A stretch of 64,000 nt of DNA. Origin: Ideonella_A sakaiensis_A (GTDB lineage Bacteria; Pseudomonadota; Gammaproteobacteria; Burkholderiales; Burkholderiaceae_C). The stretch lies in assembly GCF_048320135.1 (NCBI RefSeq), contig NZ_CP182947.1, positions 4,712,001 to 4,776,000 of the forward strand, written 5' to 3'. Below are positions 8,130 to 21,673 of this stretch, in pieces; position 1 is the stretch's first letter, and each line of letters opens with the position of its first letter. Both the position numbers and the translations under genes were made by a program. The notes under the pieces were generated by a model. That model was not told where the DNA came from, made no database searches, and was given only the letters and a program-made list of their open reading frames with translations.

Positions 8130-9085
8130 TGGTGTCAACCTTGCCCATGAACCGTGTTGCCCTAGGTCGTTGTCGCTCCAGTTGGTCGGTGCCTGTTGGC
8201 GCCAGGCGTGCCGGCGCATGCCTGTTCGGTGCTGCCGTGCTGCTGCTCGCCGGCTGTGCCGCCACCCGACCGGCTCCCGTCGAGGTGCGTACACCGGCCC
8301 GGGTTCAGACTGCGCCGCCGGTCACGACGGTGACGCCGGCGCCGGCCGCAGCCGAAGCCGTCAAGCCGTTGCCAGGCATCGAAAACCTCGGCAAACCCGG
8401 TTATTACGCGGTCAAGCCGGGCGATACGCTGATCCGCATCGGCCTCGAGAATGGCCAGAACTGGAAAGACCTGGTCCGCTGGAACGACCTCGAGAATCCG
8501 AACGTGATCGAGGTCGGCCAGGTGCTGCGGGTGGTGCCGCCCGGCACCGACCCGACGGTCGCCGGTACTCGGCCGGTGAGCCCGCCAAGGGTTGAATCGC
8601 GTCCGCTCGATGCACCCGCTGCCGCGACGACCGCACCGGTTGGGGCGGCGGCATCGGCGCCAGTCGCCACGACACCACTGCCGATCGCTACGCCGGCAAC
8701 GAAGGGCGACAGTGACGAAAATGTCAGCTGGGCCTGGCCGGCCGAAGGACAACTGGTCGCCGCATTCGACGAAGGCAAGAACAAGGGCCTGTCGATCGCC
8801 GGCAAGGCGGGGGATCCGGTATTTGCAGCCGCCGACGGCCGCGTCGTCTATGCCGGTTCGGGGCTGCGTGGTTACGGCAACCTGGTGATCCTGAAACACA
8901 ACAACACCTACCTGACGGCCTATGCGCACAACCAGGTGCTGCTCGTCAAGGAGGACCAGAACGTCAAGCGGGGCCAGAAGATCGCCGAGATGGGTTCATC
9001 CGATGCGGATCGCGTGAAGCTGCATTTCGAGATCCGCAAGCAAGGCAAGCCGATCGATCCGGCCCGGCTGCTGCCGTCGCGCTGA
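8129..9085 (+). CDS. nlpD: NlpD-type murein hydrolase activator lipoprotein (LysM + degenerate M23)
   Basis: Outer-membrane lipoprotein of 318 residues that would activate the septal amidase AmiC. A hydrophobic segment ends in a lipobox, AVLLLAGC, giving lipidation at the Cys near residue 43. A LysM peptidoglycan-binding domain follows (GYYAVKPGDTLIRIGLENGQ, then WNDLENPNVIEVGQVLRV). After a Pro/Ala/Thr linker comes an M23/LytM domain (AADGRVVYAGSGLRGYGNLV to LHFEIRKQGKPIDP). Where active LytM enzymes have HxGxDxA, this protein has NKGLSIAG, so two zinc ligands are missing, as in E. coli NlpD: a regulator, not an enzyme. The first ATG shares a base with the pcm stop; a second ATG six codons later is possible. 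Confidence 0.94.
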   Translation: MVSTLPMNRVALGRCRSSWSVPVGARRAGACLFGAAVLLLAGCAATRPAPVEVRTPARVQTAPPVTTVTPAPAAAEAVKPLPGIENLGKPGYYAVKPGDTLIRIGLENGQNWKDLVRWNDLENPNVIEVGQVLRVVPPGTDPTVAGTRPVSPPRVESRPLDAPAAATTAPVGAAASAPVATTPLPIATPATKGDSDENVSWAWPAEGQLVAAFDEGKNKGLSIAGKAGDPVFAAADGRVVYAGSGLRGYGNLVILKHNNTYLTAYAHNQVLLVKEDQNVKRGQKIAEMGSSDADRVKLHFEIRKQGKPIDPARLLPSR

Positions 9086-9140
9086 CGTGGCAATGGCCGG
9101 CCAGCCTGCGGCAGCCGCGGGCTGCCGGGATAATCGAGCG

Positions 9141-10514
9141 ATGACGGATCCACAGGAATGGTTGCAGGTCGAGTCCCTCGACCTCGAGGCGCAGGGCGTT
9201 GCGCATAACGCCGAAGGCAAGGTGGTCTTCATCGAAGGGGCGCTGCCGGGTGAACAGGCGCGTGTCCAGGTGCGGCGCCGCAAGAACCAGTGGGAGCAGG
9301 CGACGCTGCTCGAGACGCGCAGCGAGAGTTCGCAGCGGGTGCGTCCGCAATGCCCGCATTTCGGCGTCTGTGGCGGCTGCAAGATGCAGCACCTGCACGT
9401 TGGCGCGCAGGTCGCGACCAAGCAGCGTGCGCTCGAGGATGCCTTGTGGCATCTTGGCAAGGTCAAGGCCGTGCAACTGCTGCGGCCGATCGAGGGCCCG
9501 GCCTGGGGGTATCGCTTCCGCGCCCGGCTGTCGGTCCGCCATGTCGTGAAGAAGGGCAAGGTGCTGATCGGCTTCCACGAGCGCAAGTCGAGTTATGTCG
9601 CCGACATGGACAGTTGCGAGGTGCTGCCGCAGCACCTGAGCGCGATGCTGCTGCCGCTGCGTGACCTGATCGCCGCGATGGACGGCCGTGACCGGCTGCC
9701 GCAGATCGAGGTCGCGATCGGCGACGAGGTCACCGCGCTGGTGTTGCGCCATCTGGAACCGCTGACGGCAGCCGATCTGCAGCGCCTGCGCGAATTTGCG
9801 GCTGCTCACGGCATCCAGTGGTGGCTGCAGCCGAAAGGGCCGGATACCGTCCATCGGCTCGACGAGGCAGGCCCGCCGCTGGCCTATACGCTCCCGGAGT
9901 TCGGCATCACGATGCCGTTCAAGCCGACCGATTTCACGCAGGTCAACCATGCGATCAACCGCACGCTGGTCGGCCGCGCATTGCGGCTGCTCGACGTGCA
10001 GCCGGATGAGCGGGTGATCGACTGGTTCTGCGGGCTCGGCAATTTCACGCTGCCGATCGCGCGTCGCGCCAGCCGGGTGCTCGGGATCGAGGGCAGTTCG
10101 TCGCTGGTCGAGCGGGCGCAGCAGAATGCGGCGTCGAACGGCCTTGCCGAACGGACCCGCTTCGAGGTGCGCAACCTGTTCGAGTTGACCGTCGACGACC
10201 TGGTCTCGCTCGGCCGCCATGACAAATGGCTGGTCGATCCGCCGCGCGAAGGCGCCTTTGCGCTGGCCAAGGCGCTGGCCGACCTGCATCAGGGCGAAGC
10301 CAGCGCGGCTTCACGCGATTTCGTCTTTCCGCGCCGCATCGTCTACGTCAGCTGCAACCCGGCGACGCTGGCCCGGGACGCCGGGCTGCTGGTCCATCAG
10401 GCGGGTTACCGCTGCGTTGCCGCCGGCGCGGTCAACATGTTTCCGCACACCGCGCACGTCGAGAGCATCGCGGTATTCGAGCGCGCCGCGGACGAGACGC
10501 CGGCCAACTGCTGA
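9141..10514 (+). CDS. rlmD: 23S rRNA (uracil-1939-C5)-methyltransferase RlmD
   Basis: RlmD (RumA) methylates U1939 of 23S rRNA with SAM. At 457 residues the length is typical. It has an N-terminal TRAM domain (residues 1-60) and an iron-sulfur cluster motif CPHFGVCGGCKMQHL with the fourth cysteine further on (DSCEVLPQ). The SAM domain shows VIDWFCGLGNFTLPIARRA and KWLVDPPREGA, and the catalytic cysteine is in VYVSCNPATLARD. The ATG at 9141 is the homologous start; a GATAAT lies 6 nt upstream and there is no Shine-Dalgarno, so it may have its own leaderless promoter. It follows nlpD by 55 bp with no rpoS between them. Confidence 0.96.
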   Translation: MTDPQEWLQVESLDLEAQGVAHNAEGKVVFIEGALPGEQARVQVRRRKNQWEQATLLETRSESSQRVRPQCPHFGVCGGCKMQHLHVGAQVATKQRALEDALWHLGKVKAVQLLRPIEGPAWGYRFRARLSVRHVVKKGKVLIGFHERKSSYVADMDSCEVLPQHLSAMLLPLRDLIAAMDGRDRLPQIEVAIGDEVTALVLRHLEPLTAADLQRLREFAAAHGIQWWLQPKGPDTVHRLDEAGPPLAYTLPEFGITMPFKPTDFTQVNHAINRTLVGRALRLLDVQPDERVIDWFCGLGNFTLPIARRASRVLGIEGSSSLVERAQQNAASNGLAERTRFEVRNLFELTVDDLVSLGRHDKWLVDPPREGAFALAKALADLHQGEASAASRDFVFPRRIVYVSCNPATLARDAGLLVHQAGYRCVAAGAVNMFPHTAHVESIAVFERAADETPANC

Positions 10515-10521
10515 CATAAAA

Positions 10522-10543
10522 AACGGGGCCCGCAGGCCCCGTT
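10522..10543. terminator. bidirectional intrinsic terminator between rlmD and the Bax-inhibitor gene
   Basis: Perfect 9-bp stem AACGGGGCC (10522-10530) and GGCCCCGTT (10535-10543) with loop CGCA. It is flanked by an A-run on the left, which becomes a U-run in the minus-strand transcript, and by TTGT on the right. It sits between the convergent ends of rlmD (10514) and the Bax-inhibitor-1 gene (10564), so it can serve both. Confidence 0.85.
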
Positions 10544-10563
10544 GTATCTTGGTGCGCCAGCGC

Positions 10564-11259
10564 TTATTCGCTGTTGCCGCCAATACCGAACAGCACCAGC
10601 AGCGACTGGAAGACGTTGTAGATGCTGAGGTAGACGCCGAGCGTCGCGGTGATGTAGTTCGTTTCCTGGCCGTCCTTGACCCGCTTCAGGTCATACAGGA
10701 TGAAGGCCGAGAAAATGCCGATCGCGATCACCGACAGCGTGATCATCAACGCGCTGGACTGGATGAAGAAATTGGCCAGCATCGCGACCAGCAGCATGAT
10801 CATGCCGATGAACAGGAATTTGCCCATCGAGCTCAGATCGCGCTTGATGATCGACGACAGCGTCGCCATGCCGAGGAAGATCGCGCCGGTGCCGGCAAAC
10901 GCCATCATGATCAGGCTGGCGCCGTTGGCCATGCCGAGCACGACGCCGAGCAGGCGCGACAGCATGATGCCCATGAAAAACGTGAACGCCAGCAGCACCG
11001 GCACGCCGGCGGCCGAGTTCTTCGTTTTCTCGATCGCGAACATGAAGGCAAAGGCGCCGCCGAGGAAAACGATCAGCCCGATGCCGGGCGACATCATGCT
11101 GGCGATGCCCGTCGCGAGGCCGACCCAGGCGCCGATGACGGTCGGCACCATCGACAACGCGAGCAGCCAATAGGTGTTGCGCAATACGCGGTTGCGCGCC
11201 TCGACCGAAAGGCCGGCACCGGCGTAGCCGGCGTAGGCGGATTGCAGGTTCTGGTTCAT
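10564..11259 (-). CDS. Bax inhibitor-1/YccA-family integral membrane protein
   Basis: Inner-membrane protein of 231 residues with seven predicted membrane segments (for example YWLLALSMVPTVIGAWVGLA, IGLIVFLGGAFAFMFAIEK and a run of short helices to the C-terminus). It belongs to the Bax inhibitor-1/YccA/YbhL group. E. coli YccA binds FtsH and modulates its proteolysis; ftsH is about 8 kb away here, but the link is only by family. The ATG at 11259 has AGGAGG-like CCAGGAGGTATCG just upstream, so the longer frame to 11298 is rejected. It is convergent with rlmD and divergent from the GlcG-like gene. Confidence 0.92.
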   Translation of the reverse strand: MNQNLQSAYAGYAGAGLSVEARNRVLRNTYWLLALSMVPTVIGAWVGLATGIASMMSPGIGLIVFLGGAFAFMFAIEKTKNSAAGVPVLLAFTFFMGIMLSRLLGVVLGMANGASLIMMAFAGTGAIFLGMATLSSIIKRDLSSMGKFLFIGMIMLLVAMLANFFIQSSALMITLSVIAIGIFSAFILYDLKRVKDGQETNYITATLGVYLSIYNVFQSLLVLFGIGGNSE

Positions 11260-11391
11260 CGATACCTCCTGGAAAACAACACTTGGTGAGACCACCAAAC
11301 AGGCATTCTAGTTCCCGGGGCCCAGCTGCGGCCTCGGGAGATACCGCTACAGTGGCGGCATTCCAGCCGATTTTCAACCCCTCCGATACCC

Positions 11392-11799
11392 ATGAAAACC
11401 AGATCTTTCCTGACCCACGACGACGCCCGCCGGATGGCGGCTGCCTGCGAAGCCGAGGCCTCGGCCAATGGCTGGGCCGTCAGCTTCGCGATCGTCGACG
11501 ACGGCGGCCACCTGTTGTGGCAGCAGCGCCTCGACGGCGCGGCGCCGATCTCCGCGCAGATCGCACCCGCCAAGGCCAGAACGGCGGCGCTCGGCCGGCG
11601 TGAGAGCAGGATCTACGAGGAAATGATCAACCAGGGGCGGGTCTCGTTTCTCAGCGCACCAGGGCTTGACGGGCTGCTCGAGGGCGGTGTCCCGATTTCG
11701 ATCGATGGCGAATGCCTCGGCGCGATCGGCGTCAGTGGCGTCAAGTCGACTGAGGATGCCCAGATCGCCCGCGCCGGAATCGCCGCACTGACCGCCTGA
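11392..11799 (+). CDS. GlcG/HbpS-family protein (DUF336-like)
   Basis: Small protein of 135 residues in the GlcG/HbpS family. Family marks are the start LTHDDARRMAAACEAEA, the central FAIVDDGGHLLWQQRLDGA, the KARTAALGRRES stretch, and the end GECLGAIGVSGVKSTEDAQIARAGI. Some members bind haem (HbpS) and others lie in glycolate or propanediol operons, so the function here is open. It stands alone between the Bax-inhibitor gene (divergent) and carA. A TACAGT at 11346-11351 is a weak -10 candidate. Confidence 0.85.
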   Translation: MKTRSFLTHDDARRMAAACEAEASANGWAVSFAIVDDGGHLLWQQRLDGAAPISAQIAPAKARTAALGRRESRIYEEMINQGRVSFLSAPGLDGLLEGGVPISIDGECLGAIGVSGVKSTEDAQIARAGIAALTA

Positions 11800-11915
11800 G
11801 TACCCCCGGAACGGGGGGAGAGCGGGGCCGCATCGGCTACAATTGACAGGTTTACCCTCAATCAGCCTGCCCTCTCGAAACCTCCTGTTGTTTCCTCCAC
11901 CGGACACCAGACCGC

Positions 11916-11945
11916 AAGGCGCTTGTGAGCAATTGCAAGCGCCTT
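11916..11945 (+). promoter_or_regulatory. inverted repeat in the carA leader (possible attenuator)
   Basis: In the 186-bp gap before carA, AAGGCGCTTG (11916-11925) and CAAGCGCCTT (11936-11945) form a perfect 10-bp inverted repeat with a 10-nt loop, about 40 nt before the start. No T-run follows, so it is not a plain intrinsic terminator. TACAAT at 11838-11843 is a candidate -10 with a poor -35. A shorter C5/G5 hairpin at 11803-11818 may end the GlcG-like transcript. carAB is commonly controlled by pyrimidines and arginine, so a leader structure is plausible, but the mechanism is not shown. Confidence 0.5.
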
Positions 11946-11985
11946 CCTGATGGCCGAGATGGGCACGCGTCAACGGAGATTTCCC

Positions 11986-16444
<4,459 letters not shown>

Positions 16445-16460
16445 ACTCCGTGCAACACAG

Positions 16461-16495
16461 CCGCCGCCAGTTGATCTGGCGGCGGTGTCATTTTT
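16461..16495 (+). terminator. intrinsic terminator or attenuator between carB and greA
   Basis: CCGCCGCCAG (16461-16470) pairs with CTGGCGGCGG (16476-16485) around loop TTGAT, followed by TGTCATTTTT. The short T-run a few bases after the stem makes this a likely terminator for carAB, 17 nt after the carB stop. greA starts 20 nt past it, so some read-through or a separate greA promoter must exist. Confidence 0.75.
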
Positions 16496-16514
16496 GCGTC
16501 AGGATTTGAGCAGC

Positions 16515-16991
16515 ATGAATACCATCCCCCTCACCGTGCGTGGCGCGGAAAAGCTGAAGGAAGAACTGCACCGTCTGAAGACGGTCGAGCGCCATTCGGT
16601 GATCCAGGCCATCGCCGAAGCGCGCGCCCAGGGAGATCTTTCCGAAAACGCCGAATATGAAGCTGCGAAGGACAAGCAGGGCTTCATCGAAGGGCGGATT
16701 CTCGAGATCGAAGGCAAGCTCGCGGCGGCGCAGATCATCGACCCGAAAACCTTGAATGCCGAGGGCCGGGTGGTCTTCGGTTCGACCGTCTCGCTCGAGG
16801 AGGAAGAAACCGGCGCCAAGGTCAGCTACCAGATCGTCGGCGACGACGAGGCCGACCTGAAACTCGGGCTGGTCTCGATCAGCTCGCCGATCGCGCGGGC
16901 GCTGATCGGCAAGGAAGTCGGCGATGTCGCCGAGGTGCGGGCGCCGGGAGGCACCAAGAGTTACGAGATTGTCGACGTCCAGTACGTCTGA
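16515..16991 (+). CDS. greA: transcription elongation factor GreA
   Basis: GreA, 158 residues, stimulates the RNA-cleavage activity of backtracked RNA polymerase by inserting its coiled coil into the secondary channel. The N-terminal coiled coil shows the tip motif GDLSENAEYEAAKDKQGFIE, which holds the acidic residues needed for cleavage. The C-terminal FKBP-like domain ends with PGGTKSYEIVDVQYV. The ATG at 16515 gives the family's exact N-terminus (NTIPLTVRGAEKLKEEL). It lies between carB, across a terminator, and a DUF4149 gene 10 bp downstream, an order common in Betaproteobacteria. Confidence 0.97.
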   Translation: MNTIPLTVRGAEKLKEELHRLKTVERHSVIQAIAEARAQGDLSENAEYEAAKDKQGFIEGRILEIEGKLAAAQIIDPKTLNAEGRVVFGSTVSLEEEETGAKVSYQIVGDDEADLKLGLVSISSPIARALIGKEVGDVAEVRAPGGTKSYEIVDVQYV

Positions 16992-17001
16992 TCGGCCGCC
17001 T

Positions 17002-17466
17002 GTGGCAGCGCGTGCCGCCGCGCTGCTGGCCGGGGTCTGGGCAGGGGCCTTGCTGGCGCTCGCTGCGATCGCCGCGCCGCTCGCTTTTGCCAATGCCGCG
17101 CGCGACGTCGCCGGCCGGATCGCCGGCCAGACCTTTGCGCTCGAGGCCCGGGTCGGGCTGCTGATTGCGGTGGTGCTGCTCCTGCTGCTGCGCCGGCAGG
17201 CGAGGCCGACCGGTGCACCGGTATTCAGCACCGACCTGATGCTGTTGCTCGGTGCGGTGTTCTGCACGGTTGCGGGGCATTTTGCGCTGCAGCCGATGCT
17301 CGCCGCCGCCCGGGCCGGCGAGGGCAGCTTGTCTTTTGCCGCGCTGCACGGCATCGCCGCCGCGTTCTACGGCGTCAAGACGCTGCTGGTGCTGGTTCTC
17401 GCGTGGCGCCTCGTCGGCACGCCGCGCGCGGCGGCGACAAGCGTTATTCCGCCGCTGTCTTCTTGA
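17002..17466 (+). CDS. DUF4149-type four-helix membrane protein
   Basis: Small inner-membrane protein of 154 residues with four hydrophobic segments: LLAGVWAGALLALAAIAAPL, VGLLIAVVLLLLLRR, DLMLLLGAVFCTVAGHF and ALHGIAAAFYGVKTLLVLVL. Length, topology and position right after greA fit the DUF4149 family, whose function is unknown. No ATG starts the frame after greA; GTG at 17002, 10 nt past the greA stop, is preferred, but no ribosome site is visible and coupling to greA is likely. Its last 23 bp overlap the end of yhbY on the other strand. Confidence 0.8.
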   Translation: MAARAAALLAGVWAGALLALAAIAAPLAFANAARDVAGRIAGQTFALEARVGLLIAVVLLLLLRRQARPTGAPVFSTDLMLLLGAVFCTVAGHFALQPMLAAARAGEGSLSFAALHGIAAAFYGVKTLLVLVLAWRLVGTPRAAATSVIPPLSS

Positions 17467-17920
17467 TGCTGCTGGCGCGCTTGCGGGCGCGCTTGATTTC
17501 GCCACCGGCCGCCAGCCGCTGGTTGCCGAGCACCTTGATCTTCTTGACCTGCGGGCGATGGTTGCCGCTTTTCGAGAATTTGAGGATCTTCACGACCTTA
17601 GGCCCCGGCCTGCGGCCCTCGGCGGGCTCGGCTTTTTCCTTCTCCGGAATCGGCCGCCACAACACCAGCAGCTTGCCGATGTGCTGGATCGGCGCGGCGC
17701 CGAGTTGGTCGGCGAGCCGTCCGAACATCGCCTCGCGCTGGCTGCGGTCGTCGGAAAATACCCGAACCTTGATCAGGCCGTGCGCATTCAGCGCAGCGTC
17801 GATCTCCTTGATCACGCCGTCGCTCAGTCCCTCGGAGCCGATCGAGACGACCGGATCGAGGTGGTGGGCGTCGGCGCGTTTGTCCTTGCGCTCGGCAGGG
17901 GTCATCTGAATGGCGGGCAT
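17444..17920 (-). CDS. yhbY: YhbY-family (CRM domain) RNA-binding protein
   Basis: Ribosome-associated RNA-binding protein of the CRS1/YhbY (CRM) fold. Residues 8-95 match: KRADAHHLDPVVSIGSEGLS, the helix GVIKEIDAALNAHGLIKVRV, and the end IGKLLVLWRPIPEKEK; the GxxG-like loop is SIGSEGLSDGV. E. coli YhbY (97 residues) binds pre-50S particles. This protein has about 55 extra C-terminal residues rich in Lys and Arg (KILKFSKSGNHRPQVKKIKV), probably additional RNA contacts. It is divergent from rlmE across only 20 bp, with a GATAAT 6 nt before its ATG, and its 3' end overlaps the DUF4149 gene by 23 bp. Confidence 0.92.
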   Translation of the reverse strand: MPAIQMTPAERKDKRADAHHLDPVVSIGSEGLSDGVIKEIDAALNAHGLIKVRVFSDDRSQREAMFGRLADQLGAAPIQHIGKLLVLWRPIPEKEKAEPAEGRRPGPKVVKILKFSKSGNHRPQVKKIKVLGNQRLAAGGEIKRARKRASSIKKTAAE

Positions 17921-17940
17921 CCCCGTATTATCCGTCGAGC
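17921..17940. promoter_or_regulatory. 20-bp bidirectional promoter between yhbY and rlmE
   Basis: The two start codons (yhbY at 17920, rlmE at 17941) are 20 bp apart. TATTAT at 17926-17931 reads as a -10 for rlmE, 9 nt before its ATG. The overlapping ATTATC (17927-17932) reads GATAAT on the minus strand, 6 nt before the yhbY ATG. Both transcripts would be leaderless or nearly so, and the -35 regions would fall inside the opposite gene. Confidence 0.5.
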
Positions 17941-18639
17941 ATGAAAACGCGCACCAAAAGCAAGAAGGTCAACAAGAGCTGGCTCAACGACCACGTCAAC
18001 GACCCGTATGTCAGGCTGGCGCAGCGCGAGGGCTACCGGGCCCGCGCCGCCTACAAGCTGAAGCAGATCGATGAGGAGTTGTCACTGATCAGGCCGGGCC
18101 AGCTCGTCGTCGACCTCGGCGCGACGCCGGGCGCCTGGAGCCAGTATGTGCGGCGCAAGTTTGCGCCGCGCGAGGCCGGCACCGGCGGCGCGTCGGCCGG
18201 CCAGCTGAACGGCACGATCATCGCGCTCGATCTGCTCGAATTTGAGCCGATCGAGGGCGTCCAGTTCATCCAGGGCGATTTCCGCGAGGCCGAGGTGCTC
18301 GCGGCGCTCGAGGCCTCGCTCGGCGGCCGCCGCGTCGACGTCGTGTTGTCGGACATGGCGCCGAATCTGTCGGGCATCGCTTCCGCCGATGCGGCGCGGA
18401 TCGAACTGCTGGTCGAGTTGGCGCTGGACTTTGCCTCCGCCCACCTCGCGCCGTCCGGCGCGCTGGTCTGCAAGGTCTTCCACGGCGGCGCCTATGACCA
18501 GCTCGCCCGCTCGTTCCGGGAACATTTCAAGATCGTCAAGGCGATCAAGCCGAAAGCCTCTCGTGACAAATCGGCCGAAACCTTTCTGGTCGGTATGGTT
18601 CCAAAAGGTCCAAGGCCCGAAGAAACCCCATCGGCGTAA
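17941..18639 (+). CDS. rlmE: 23S rRNA 2'-O-ribose methyltransferase RlmE (FtsJ/RrmJ)
   Basis: RlmE methylates the 2'-hydroxyl of U2552 in 23S rRNA and is needed for normal 50S assembly. The N-terminus SKSWLNDH-like KSWLNDHVNDPYVRLAQREG and YRARAAYKLKQIDE are typical, with SAM motif VVDLGATPGAWSQY, catalytic Asp in VLSDMAPNLSG and the C-terminal Lys-containing KPKASRDKSAETFLV. At 232 residues it is slightly long because of a Gly/Ala-rich insert after the SAM motif (REAGTGGASAGQLNG). In E. coli rrmJ-ftsH is a heat-shock operon; here ftsH follows by 154 bp with its own candidate promoter. Confidence 0.96.
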   Translation: MKTRTKSKKVNKSWLNDHVNDPYVRLAQREGYRARAAYKLKQIDEELSLIRPGQLVVDLGATPGAWSQYVRRKFAPREAGTGGASAGQLNGTIIALDLLEFEPIEGVQFIQGDFREAEVLAALEASLGGRRVDVVLSDMAPNLSGIASADAARIELLVELALDFASAHLAPSGALVCKVFHGGAYDQLARSFREHFKIVKAIKPKASRDKSAETFLVGMVPKGPRPEETPSA

Positions 18640-18693
18640 GCTGATCCGGCCATGACCCGCCGGTATCGGGGTGTATTCGCCGAGGTCGCCGGG

Positions 18694-18721
18694 GTTGAGT
18701 GTCATAAAATTGGCCCCAGTT
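18694..18721 (+). promoter_or_regulatory. candidate sigma-32 (heat-shock) promoter of ftsH
   Basis: GTTGAG (18694-18699) and CCCCAGTT (18714-18721) are separated by 14 nt, close to the sigma-32 pattern CTTGAA-N13-15-CCCCATNT. It lies 72 nt upstream of the ftsH GTG/ATG region. The downstream half overlaps an imperfect hairpin, CCCAGTTGAG with CTCAAATTGGG (18715-18741), which would sit at the very 5' end of the mRNA. Heat-shock control of ftsH is known in E. coli; here it rests on pattern and position. Confidence 0.55.
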
Positions 18722-18793
18722 GAGATAAAGCTCAAATTGGGCGTGGTGGGTGACCACTGCGCGACGACGTTTTGACCGGGACAAGGAGCCGCG

Positions 18794-20698
<1,905 letters not shown>

Positions 20699-20719
20699 TC
20701 GGCAGACAGCGATCAACAG

Positions 20720-20740
20720 ACGGGGCTTCGGCCCCGTTTT
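20720..20740 (+). terminator. intrinsic terminator after ftsH
   Basis: ACGGGGC (20720-20726), loop TTCG, GCCCCGT (20731-20737), followed by TTT. A short, very stable UUCG tetraloop hairpin 22 nt past the ftsH stop, separating ftsH from folP. Confidence 0.9.
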
Positions 20741-20791
20741 CCGTATCCAAGGGGCGCTGAGCCACTTCCGGTGGCGCGCCGACAGCAAGCG

Positions 20792-21673
20792 ATGATCTGG
20801 CAGACGACCCGTTTTGCGATCGACCTCGGTCGCCCCTGCGTGATGGGCATCGTCAACCTGACCCCCGATTCGTTTTCAGACGGTGGTGGTCTGGTGACGC
20901 CGCTCGATGCGGCACGGCGCTGCGAACGGCTGCTGGCCGACGGTGCCGACATCCTCGACATCGGCGGTGAATCGACCCGCCCGGGCGCCGAGCCCGTTCC
21001 GGCCGACGAGGAATGGTGGCGCCTGGCGCCGGTGCTGGAAGCGGCGCTGCAGCTGGGCTGCCCGGTGTCGGTCGACACGATGAAAACCGAGGTGATGCGG
21101 CGCGCACTCGATCTCGGCGTCGACATCATCAACGACGTCCAGGCACTGCGCGCCGACGGCGCGGTCGAGGCTCTCGCGGCGAGCGCCGCGGGTGTCTGCC
21201 TGATGCACATGCGTGGCCAGCCGCGCTCGATGCAGGCCGATCCTCCGGCCGATTGCGACATCGTCGCCGAGGTCGGCAAATTTCTTGCCGAACGCGCCGC
21301 GGTGCTGGTCGCACAGGGTATCGATCGACGCCGGATCACGCTCGATCCGGGGATAGGTTTTGGCAAGACGGTGCGGCAGAATTTCGAACTGCTGCAGCAG
21401 ACCGCGGCCTTGGGCGAGCTCGGGTACCCGCTGCTGGTCGGCTGGTCGCGCAAGTCCTCGCTCGGTGTCGTCACCGGCCGGCCGGTCGATCAGCGCGGCA
21501 GCGCCAGCGTCGCGGCAGCACTGGCGGCGCTCCTGCACGGCGCGCGGATCGTCCGCGTCCATGACGTGGCCGAGACGGTCGACGCGCTGAAGGTCTGGCA
21601 GGCCGCCGGGCTGCCGGCGTGGCAACGGCCAGGCGCCACTCCCAACGAACAACAACCAACGAGACAGACATGA
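20792..21673 (+). CDS. folP: dihydropteroate synthase
   Basis: Folate biosynthesis enzyme (TIM barrel) that joins p-aminobenzoate to dihydropterin pyrophosphate and is the sulfonamide target. Signature 1 is CVMGIVNLTPDSFSDGG and signature 2 is ADILDIGGESTRPGA. Further marks are VSVDTMKTEVM, IINDVQAL and LDPGIGFGKT, with the SRKSS-like WSRKSSLG near the C-terminus. I prefer the ATG at 20792 because the conserved N-terminus starts right after it; a GTG at 20771 would add seven residues. It ends inside the glmM start codon (ATGA overlap), the same pair order as in E. coli. Confidence 0.96.
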   Translation: MIWQTTRFAIDLGRPCVMGIVNLTPDSFSDGGGLVTPLDAARRCERLLADGADILDIGGESTRPGAEPVPADEEWWRLAPVLEAALQLGCPVSVDTMKTEVMRRALDLGVDIINDVQALRADGAVEALAASAAGVCLMHMRGQPRSMQADPPADCDIVAEVGKFLAERAAVLVAQGIDRRRITLDPGIGFGKTVRQNFELLQQTAALGELGYPLLVGWSRKSSLGVVTGRPVDQRGSASVAAALAALLHGARIVRVHDVAETVDALKVWQAAGLPAWQRPGATPNEQQPTRQT

